Source of the DNA: Mariprofundaceae bacterium
GTDB taxonomy: Bacteria > Pseudomonadota > Zetaproteobacteria > Mariprofundales > Mariprofundaceae
Reading direction: 5' to 3'
DNA length: 17,282 bases
Assembly (NCBI GenBank): GCA_030950825.1
Contig: JAUZQT010000176.1
Span: 1-17,282, forward strand
Made by a program: the position numbers and the translations under genes. The notes below the pieces were generated by a model. The model saw nothing but the letters and a program-made list of their open reading frames with translations. It was not told the origin of the DNA and made no database searches. Positions within the stretch are counted from its first letter, which is position 1. Every line of letters begins with the position of its first letter. Of this stretch, positions 14,868 to 17,282 are shown piece after piece.

Positions 14868-15458
14868 TTAAACTTTAACGAGGCCAGAAAAGCCGAGAAA
14901 AGCCAACGACATCATGCCAGCAGTGATCAAAGATACCGCCGAGCCTTTAAATGCATCAGGAATTGGAGCTCCTTCCATGCGTTCACGTAAACCAGAAAAT
15001 AGAACCAACACCAAGGCAAAGCCAAGGGCGGCACCAAAGCCATACAGCGCCGAAGTGATAAAGGTGTTTTCCTGCTGAACATTCAGTAATGCTACGCCCA
15101 GCACAGCACAATTGGTTGTAATTAAGGGCAAATAGATGCCCAGACCCTGATAGAGAACAGGGCTGACTTTGTGAATCATCATTTCAATAAACTGCACAAG
15201 TGTGGCAATAATGAGAATGAAGAAAATAGTTTGTAAATATAATAAATCCAGTGGAATCAATATATATCGCTGCACCAGCCATGAGGCTGTGGATGCCAAA
15301 GTCATCACAAACATCACAGCAAACGACATGCCAATGGCGGTTTCAGTTTTTCCTGAAACGCCTAAAAAGGGGCAAATACCCAAAAATTTGGTCAATACAT
15401 AATTATTGACCAATACAGCAGATAGTAAAATAACAGCAAATTCACCCATAGCACTCAT
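14868..15458 (-). CDS. rnfA: Rnf electron-transport complex subunit A
   Basis: This 196-residue membrane protein has six hydrophobic segments, the usual length being about 193. The paired cysteine loops F-L-G-I-C-P-F-L-G (C29) and T-T-N-C-A-V-L-G (C117) match those of RnfE and should hold the shared iron-sulfur cluster. G-F-G-A-A-L-G-F-A-L-V-L-V-L-F-S-G-L-R-E is also typical. It is the first gene of the operon A-B-C-D-G-E. The ATG at 15458 has no clear Shine-Dalgarno sequence and lies only about 7 bases after a TATACT box, so a very short leader is possible. The ATG at 15449 is an alternative start. Confidence 0.95.
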   Translation of the reverse strand: MSAMGEFAVILLSAVLVNNYVLTKFLGICPFLGVSGKTETAIGMSFAVMFVMTLASTASWLVQRYILIPLDLLYLQTIFFILIIATLVQFIEMMIHKVSPVLYQGLGIYLPLITTNCAVLGVALLNVQQENTFITSALYGFGAALGFALVLVLFSGLRERMEGAPIPDAFKGSAVSLITAGMMSLAFLGFSGLVKV

Positions 15459-15463
15459 GTGCG

Positions 15464-15502
15464 GCAGTATAGGGATACCAGCTTTATTGGTATAGCATTA
15501 CA
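15464..15502 (-). promoter_or_regulatory. Candidate rnf promoter with an overlapping inverted repeat
   Basis: On the minus strand there are two -10-like boxes: TGCTATACC (extended -10 type, 15497-15489) and TATACT (15471-15466). Neither has a good -35 partner. An inverted repeat, ATACCA (15475-15480) and TGGTAT (15488-15493) with a 7-base loop, lies between and overlaps them and could be an operator. This is judged by inspection only. Confidence 0.3.
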
Positions 15503-15537
15503 ATGACACACTTTTTTATATGATATTACCTAGCTCC

Positions 15538-15561
15538 TGCTCCGTACTTGATACGGGAGCA
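15538..15561. other. Strong hairpin between intI and rnfA
   Basis: TGCTCCGTA (15538-15546) pairs with TACGGGAGCA (15552-15561), with one bulged G and a 5-base loop. No T-run follows on either strand, so it does not look like a standard terminator. It sits between the integrase 3' end and the rnf promoter. Confidence 0.4.
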
Positions 15562-15578
15562 CGCAAACAGCCTCCTAG

Positions 15579-15611
15579 CTAGCGGCAGCATTTGTGAATA
15601 ATGCGGGCTAG
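15579..15611. other. Imperfect hairpin between intI and rnfA
   Basis: The outer arms are CTAGC (15579-15583) and GCTAG (15607-15611). The inner arms are GCATT (15588-15592) and AATGC (15600-15604), with an asymmetric internal loop and a 7-base apical loop. Together with the hairpin at 15538 it makes this 194-base gap unusually structured. The function is not known. Confidence 0.3.
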
Positions 15612-15652
15612 TTGCTCAAGTATTCCGTGCACGCTCCTAAGCTACCAGAACT

Positions 15653-17005
15653 TCAAAAATCCAACGGGCTTTTGCTCTGTTTAACCGTCTGACTTTGCAC
15701 AGTGTGGGTATAAATCATGGTAGTTCTAAGATTGCTATGCCCCAACAGCTCCTGAATGGTGCGAATATCATAGTTTGCTTGTAACAGGTGTGACGCAAAG
15801 CTATGGCGGAAAGTATGTGCAGTAGCACGCTTGGGTATTTGTGCTTTTTGTACCGCTTTTCTAAGTGCTTTTTGCACATGCGTTTCATGGAGGTGATAGC
15901 GGCGCAGCTCATGATCCTCTCCAACATGGGTTAAGATTCGCGCAGGAAACAACCATTGCCAAGCAAACTCTTTACCCGCACTTTTATATTTTTTTGATAG
16001 TGAGTCGGGGAGAAATACACCATCGTAGCCCGACATCAAATCTTCATTATGCAATGATTTTACTTTTTCGATTTGCATTTGAAGTGCCTCAAGCAATGTT
16101 TCAGGCATGGGCACGCTTCGATCTTTTTTGCCTTTCCCGTCATGCACCACAACTATTTTTGTGTCGAAATTCACATCTTGAATGCGCAACTTTAAACACT
16201 CAAATAACCGCAGTCCGCAGCCATACAAGAGCTGAACAACAAGCTGGTTTGGTTCCCTCAAGCAAGCGATCACGCTATCCACTTCTTCACGTGACAATAC
16301 CACTGGAATATATGTTTTCCGCTTGGCTCGTACGACCCCTTCCACCTGCTCAAACTCTTTCTCAAGCACATGCCGAAACAAAAATAACAGCGCATTAAAT
16401 GCCTGATTCTGAGTCGAGGCTGCTACTTTCTTTTCAACAGCAAGTGATGATAAAAAGCTTTTCACATCCTCCATGCAAAGAAGCTCAGGTGATTTACTTT
16501 TTGTGAAAGCTTGCAATTGGCGTATCCATGAGCGGTAAGCCTTTAAAGTTTTGGGTGAATAATGACGCACTTGGATAGCCACGCTTAATTTGTCGAAAAG
16601 AGATACCCAGCTTGCACCAGATAATTTCACGGCTTCTTGCTCAGTTGATAAAGCCTTAGAAGGCACAGCTTCCTTGTTTGAAGGTGTTTGTGTGGGAACA
16701 TCTGCTTTACTTACCTCATCTGCCTGAGCTAAGTTTTCATTGATGCGGTCGATAAGCTCATAGTAAAGTGAAATCGCATGATAGGCCTGTCGGCAAGATG
16801 CTTTAGATTGCTTTTTTGCTTGAAGTTTATCGTGAAATTCAGGGAAACTTTTCTTTGTAACATTCAGAAAATGATATTTATGACAAAAATCCAGATAAAA
16901 CCGCAGCCACTTTGTGTAATCATTGTGCATATTTTGGGTAATGCCTTTTTCATTGAGTATGGCATCATAAGCATCAATAAGTTTGGGTACCAAAGGTTTC
17001 ATCAT
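15653..17005 (-). CDS. intI: Integron-type tyrosine recombinase (IntI-like) with an extra N-terminal core-binding-like domain
   Basis: This is a 450-residue protein; typical integron integrases have about 320-340. Residues 130-450 form a complete IntI: core-binding region (149-218), catalytic Arg266 in G-C-G-L-R-L-F-E, H-T-F-R (397-400), L-L-G-H (420-423) and Tyr432 in T-M-I-Y-T-H. Between them lies the integron-specific insert K-S-A-G-K-E-F-A-W-Q-W-L-F-P-A (341-355). L-H-E-T-H-V-Q-K-A and the terminal S-P-L-D are also IntI features. Residues 1-90 look like a second core-binding domain, joined by a polar linker (about 91-128). A GGAG (17010-17013) lies 4 bases before the ATG at 17005 and 7 bases before the in-frame ATG at 17002, so the second may be used. 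IntI recombines attI with cassette attC sites. The catalytic set looks intact. Confidence 0.9.
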   Translation of the reverse strand: MMKPLVPKLIDAYDAILNEKGITQNMHNDYTKWLRFYLDFCHKYHFLNVTKKSFPEFHDKLQAKKQSKASCRQAYHAISLYYELIDRINENLAQADEVSKADVPTQTPSNKEAVPSKALSTEQEAVKLSGASWVSLFDKLSVAIQVRHYSPKTLKAYRSWIRQLQAFTKSKSPELLCMEDVKSFLSSLAVEKKVAASTQNQAFNALLFLFRHVLEKEFEQVEGVVRAKRKTYIPVVLSREEVDSVIACLREPNQLVVQLLYGCGLRLFECLKLRIQDVNFDTKIVVVHDGKGKKDRSVPMPETLLEALQMQIEKVKSLHNEDLMSGYDGVFLPDSLSKKYKSAGKEFAWQWLFPARILTHVGEDHELRRYHLHETHVQKALRKAVQKAQIPKRATAHTFRHSFASHLLQANYDIRTIQELLGHSNLRTTMIYTHTVQSQTVKQSKSPLDF

Positions 17006-17007
17006 AC

Positions 17008-17142
17008 ATCTCCGAAAATGGATATAAACTTATTGCGTATGATATACAGATAGCGCAAAGAAAAGAAGGAGTTGATATTTTCCTTCCAAGGGCTACGGTA
17101 AGCATATATGAAGAAGCTATACAGAAACAGTATAATAAGTAG
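17008..17142 (+). pseudogene. Possible C-terminal remnant of an unknown gene upstream of intI
   Basis: On the plus strand a frame is open across this stretch and ends at TAG (17140-17142). Its translation looks protein-like: Y-K-L-I-A-Y-D-I-Q-I-A-Q-R-K-E-G, then V-D-I-F-L-P-R-A-T-V-S-I-Y-E-E-A-I-Q. There is no start codon with a ribosome-binding site, and the frame is closed by a stop at 16978-16980 inside intI on the other strand. That is what a truncated gene tail at a junction would look like. I do not recognise the family. The frame is short enough to be chance. Confidence 0.3.
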
Positions 17143-17282
17143 TTCTCGCCGCTTCGCGGCGAGAACGATGTTGAGCTGAGTAAACTCGACTGCTTTGCCC
17201 TCGCCGCTCCGCGTCGAGAACAAATCACTCGAGACCGACTGCGGTGCCAAACCTACGCAAACAAGTTTGCTTCGTTTTGCCA
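17142..17282. repeat. GC-rich chain of palindromes with two related units, upstream of intI
   Basis: A perfect 11-bp inverted repeat with a TTC loop lies at 17142-17166 (arm GTTCTCGCCGC). A related but diverged palindrome lies at 17200-17221; 20 of 22 bases match 17145-17166. Each is followed by a similar GACTGC...TGCC stretch (17188-17199 and 17237-17248), which suggests about two copies of a unit near 50-55 bases. Smaller palindromes occur at 17170-17190 (GTTGAG/CTCGAC), 17234-17245 (ACCG/CGGT) and around 17257-17270 (GCAAAC/GTTTGC). The segment is far richer in GC than the DNA between it and intI. An attC-like or attI-like function is possible because of its position, but full boxes are not present. 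Confidence 0.55.

Noticed and set aside
15865..16398. Open frame of 177 codons on the plus strand opposite intI
   Set aside because: It lies antisense within a well-recognised integrase gene, has no recognisable domain, and its composition follows from the other strand.
17036..17049. LexA/SOS-box-like half site upstream of intI (minus strand CTGTATAT...)
   Set aside because: The left half fits CTGT(AT-rich) but the matching ACAG half is absent at the right spacing, so SOS control of intI is not supported by this site.
17170..17176. GTTGAGC as an attI/attC core (GTTRRRY)
   Set aside because: A degenerate 7-mer is expected by chance about once in this much sequence, and no RYYYAAC partner at attC-like spacing was found. 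It is mentioned only as a possibility in the findings.
16974..17250. Two minus-strand frames of about 80 codons running through the palindromic region into intI
   Set aside because: They translate the hairpin repeats, show no domain, and overlap the recognised intI start. An N-terminal extension of intI from here is also not in frame.
1..17282. CRISPR array, tRNA or rRNA genes
   Set aside because: No regularly spaced direct repeats and no recognisable tRNA or rRNA sequence were seen on either strand.

Overview
The window looks like chromosomal DNA of a free-living, probably aquatic member of the Pseudomonadota. The evidence is a moderate-to-low GC content, a gene set of gammaproteobacterial type (yggS-proC-yggT, a complete rnfABCDGE operon, an integron-type integrase) and very tight gene packing with repeated ATGA start/stop overlaps. 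I cannot name a genus. Apart from a recJ tail at the extreme left, and a possible gene remnant at the extreme right, every gene lies on the minus strand, so the window is best read from right to left.

Region by region on the plus axis: (1) 1-120 holds the 3' end of a recJ-like gene on the plus strand and its probable terminator. (2) 199-9249 is one continuous minus-strand gene train. It starts with two GT4 glycosyltransferases, followed by a membrane PHP-type hydrolase, a WbqC-family protein, a PIG-L/LmbE deacetylase, a DegT/DnrJ aminotransferase and a WecA/MraY-type polyprenyl-phosphate sugar-1-phosphate transferase. It ends with the housekeeping genes yggS, proC and yggT. The first seven genes look like a pathway that builds an amino-sugar glycan on undecaprenyl phosphate. 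No flippase or polymerase is visible here. (3) 9223-9972 is a REP-associated-type (RAYT/Y1) transposase flanked by 26-bp inverted repeats. It sits directly upstream of the first glycosyltransferase, whose longest reading frame begins inside the left repeat. (4) 10129-15458 is the rnf operon in the order A-B-C-D-G-E, followed by an ATGA-coupled 56-codon membrane microprotein gene. (5) 15459-15652 is a hairpin-rich gap carrying the likely rnf promoter. (6) 15653-17005 encodes an integron-type tyrosine recombinase with an extra N-terminal core-binding-like domain. (7) 17006-17282 holds a possible C-terminal gene remnant on the plus strand, then a GC-rich chain of hairpins. This is the side of intI where an integron normally keeps attI and its cassettes, and the window ends there.

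The most unusual items are the two-headed integron integrase with the structured DNA next to it, a PHP hydrolase split by a transmembrane hairpin that lacks the canonical HxH motif, the rnf-coupled microprotein, an RnfD with serine in place of the expected flavinylated threonine, and the transposase element that now supplies the upstream region of the glycan operon. All family assignments were made by eye from motifs. No database search was run.
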